From contig MNEG01000073.1 of NCBI GenBank assembly GCA_001917585.1, forward strand, positions 1 to 51,590: a stretch of 51,590 nt of DNA. Direction: 5' to 3'. Both the position numbers and the translations under genes were made by a program. The notes beneath the pieces are model-generated. The model saw only the letters and a program-made list of their open reading frames with translations, ran no database searches and had not been told where the DNA came from. Positions 49,913 through 51,590 of the stretch are shown here, piece by piece (the stretch's first letter is position 1; each line of letters begins with the position of its first letter). The stretch comes from Candidatus Rokubacteria bacterium 13_1_40CM_68_15. Lineage in GTDB: Bacteria; Methylomirabilota; Methylomirabilia; Rokubacteriales; CSP1-6.

Positions 49913-51590
49913 ATGAAGAGCGCGTACGACGAGCTCTACGGCCGGTCCATGCGCGACCCGGCGGGGTTCTGGGCGCAGGCGGCCGAGGACATCCACTGGG
50001 ATCGGCGCTGGGACCGCGTCTTCGACGATTCCCGGCCGCCCTTCTATCGCTGGTTCGTGGGGGCCCAGCTCAACACCTGCTACAACGCGCTCGACGCGCA
50101 CATCGATCGTGGGCGCGGCAAGCAGCGCGCCCTGATCCACGACAGCCCCGTCACCGCCACCGTGACGACGTACACGTTCGACGAGCTGCGCGACCACGTC
50201 GCCCGCGTGGCCGGCATGCTGCAGCGCCAGGGGGTGAGCAAGGGCGATCGCGTCATCGTCTACATGCCGATGGTGCCGGAGGCGGTGATGGCGATGCTCG
50301 CCTGCGCGCGCATCGGCGCCATCCACTCGGTGGTGTTCGGCGGCTTCGCCGCCAACGAGCTGGCCAAGCGCATCGACGACGCCACGCCCAAGCTGATCCT
50401 CTCGGCATCCTGCGGCATCGAGGTCAACCGGGTCATTCCCTACAAGCCGCTCCTCGACGGCGCCATCGCGCTGTCGAGCCACAGGCCCGAGCGCTGCGTG
50501 ATCCTCCAGCGCCCGCACGAGCGCGCACCGCTCATCAAAGGCCGCGACCTCGACTGGGACGAGGCCATGGCGGGGGCGCGACCGGCCGAGTGCGTGCCGG
50601 TGGCGGCCACCGATCCCCTCTACATCCTGTACACGTCGGGCACGACCGGCATCCCCAAGGGCGTCGTGCGCGACAACGGCGGTCACGCCGTGGCGCTGAA
50701 ATGGTCGATGCAGAACATCTACGGCGTCGGCGCCGGCGAGGTGTACTGGGCGGCGTCCGACATCGGCTGGGTCGTCGGTCACTCCTACATCGTCTATGCG
50801 CCGCTGCTCAAGGGTTGCACGACGATCCTCTACGAGGGCAAGCCGGTCGGCACGCCCGATCCCGGCGCGTTCTGGCGGCTCATCAGCCAGCACGGCGTGA
50901 ACGCGCTGTTCACCGCGCCGACGGCGTTCCGCGCGATCAAGAAGGAGGATCCCCGGGGCGCGCACATGACCAGGCACGACCTCTCACGCTTCCGCACGCT
51001 CTTCCTGGCCGGCGAGCGCTGCGATCCCGACACGCTGCTGTGGGCGCGCGAGAAGCTCGGCGTGCCGGTGATCGATCACTGGTGGCAGACCGAGACGGGC
51101 TGGCCCATCTCCGCCAACTGCGTCGGGCTGGGCATGCTGGCCGTCAAGCCGGGCTCGCCCACGAAGCCGGTGCCCGGCTACGACGTGCGCGTGCTTTCGG
51201 ACGACAACGAAGAGATGGCGCCGGGGCAGATCGGCTCCATCGCCATCCGCCTGCCCATGCCGCCCGGCTGCCTGCCGACGCTGTGGAACAACGACGCCGG
51301 CTACGAGAAGTCGTACCTCACGAAGCATCCGGGTTTCTATCTCACCGGCGATGCCGGCTACCAGGACGACGACGGCTACCTCTACATCATGAGCCGCGTC
51401 GACGACATCATCAATGTGGCCGGACATCGGCTGTCCACGGGCGCGATGGAAGAAGTGCTGGCCTCGCACCCGGACGTTGCGGAGTGCGCGGTGGTGGGCG
51501 TCGCCGACGACATCAAGGGTGAGGTGCCGGTGGGCTTCGTCGTGACGAAAGCGGGCGTGACGCGGGCGGATGCCGAGATCGTCCGCGAGC
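49913..51590 (+). CDS. prpE: Propionyl-CoA synthetase (partial, 3' end outside window)
   Basis: 559 residues are visible from ATG 49913 to the window edge; no stop occurs. Features: AYDELYGRSMRDPAGFWAQAA at the start, SVVFGGFAANELAKRI, LYILYTSGTTGIPKGVVRDN (P-loop-like), HWWQTETGWPISANC, FYLTGDAGYQDDDGYLYIMSRVDDIINVAGHRLS and STGAMEEVL (A10-like hinge region). The KLILSASCGIEVNRVIPYKP segment favours the PrpE/ACSS3 subgroup over acetyl-CoA synthetase. A GGAGGG ribosome-binding site (49901-49906) precedes the ATG. Confidence 0.92.
   Translation, partial: MKSAYDELYGRSMRDPAGFWAQAAEDIHWDRRWDRVFDDSRPPFYRWFVGAQLNTCYNALDAHIDRGRGKQRALIHDSPVTATVTTYTFDELRDHVARVAGMLQRQGVSKGDRVIVYMPMVPEAVMAMLACARIGAIHSVVFGGFAANELAKRIDDATPKLILSASCGIEVNRVIPYKPLLDGAIALSSHRPERCVILQRPHERAPLIKGRDLDWDEAMAGARPAECVPVAATDPLYILYTSGTTGIPKGVVRDNGGHAVALKWSMQNIYGVGAGEVYWAASDIGWVVGHSYIVYAPLLKGCTTILYEGKPVGTPDPGAFWRLISQHGVNALFTAPTAFRAIKKEDPRGAHMTRHDLSRFRTLFLAGERCDPDTLLWAREKLGVPVIDHWWQTETGWPISANCVGLGMLAVKPGSPTKPVPGYDVRVLSDDNEEMAPGQIGSIAIRLPMPPGCLPTLWNNDAGYEKSYLTKHPGFYLTGDAGYQDDDGYLYIMSRVDDIINVAGHRLSTGAMEEVLASHPDVAECAVVGVADDIKGEVPVGFVVTKAGVTRADAEIVRE

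Noticed and set aside
1..51590. CRISPR arrays, tRNA/rRNA genes, transposases, integrases or phage genes
   Set aside because: I looked for regular repeats, tRNA T-arm patterns and transposase motifs and saw none; gene order is typical of core and accessory chromosome.

Overview
The window is dense, high-G+C bacterial chromosome. It has no rRNA, tRNA, phage, insertion sequence or CRISPR array. Gene content (branched-chain amino-acid ABC importer, Ku/LigD end joining, a two-subunit 2-oxoacid dehydrogenase complex, many CoA-ligase and dehydrogenase genes, a MASE1 sensor kinase, an LLM-class oxidoreductase) and frequent GTG/TTG starts suggest a soil or sediment metagenome lineage such as Candidatus Rokubacteria or a relative. 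That placement is inference; no marker gene is present.

Layout. 1-5617: end of a solute-binding gene, livH-livM-livG-livF, a hybrid sensor kinase and trpD, all overlapping or nearly so. 5618-5856: a structured intergenic region with a candidate minus-strand non-coding RNA. 5857-11396: a Cys/Met-type PLP enzyme, a low-G+C universal stress protein, a D-2-hydroxyacid dehydrogenase with a membrane coiled-coil protein, an aldo/keto reductase and a DUF72 protein. 11329-15110: LigD (ligase plus polymerase) followed by a small zinc cross-brace protein on the minus strand, divergent from ku and a signal peptidase. 15232-19952: sugar-type ABC binding protein and two permeases without an ATPase, then an SDR and a crotonase that both lack the usual catalytic residues. 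20001-29188: E1alpha-E1beta-(secreted EEP phosphatase)-E2-(unknown)-E3, a four-domain rhodanese, a frameshifted two-domain sulfurtransferase and a cysteine-dioxygenase-like enzyme. 29190-36197 (mostly minus): small Cys/His protein, LLM oxidoreductase, TIM-barrel isomerase, MFS exporter, acyl-CoA ligase, FMN alpha-hydroxyacid oxidase. 36218-39863: DHA2 exporter with its HlyD adaptor, a DUF456 protein and a lipoprotein. 39924-43981: leuC, a MASE1 hybrid kinase and leuD. 44072-51590: small secreted and basic proteins, kup, a DedA protein, thiolase with a SnoaL-like gene, a secreted metallopeptidase and the start of prpE.

The most notable points are: (i) the lipoamide-complex/rhodanese/thiol-dioxygenase cluster; (ii) the eight-ligand zinc protein translationally coupled to ligD; (iii) the candidate RNA at about 5618-5805; (iv) four genes whose conserved N-terminus can only be kept by a CTG (or other non-ATG/GTG/TTG) start next to the upstream stop; (v) a recurring TACA(A/C)T box 6-7 nt before start codons, which suggests leaderless transcripts. 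Functional calls come from motifs read by eye; no database search was run.
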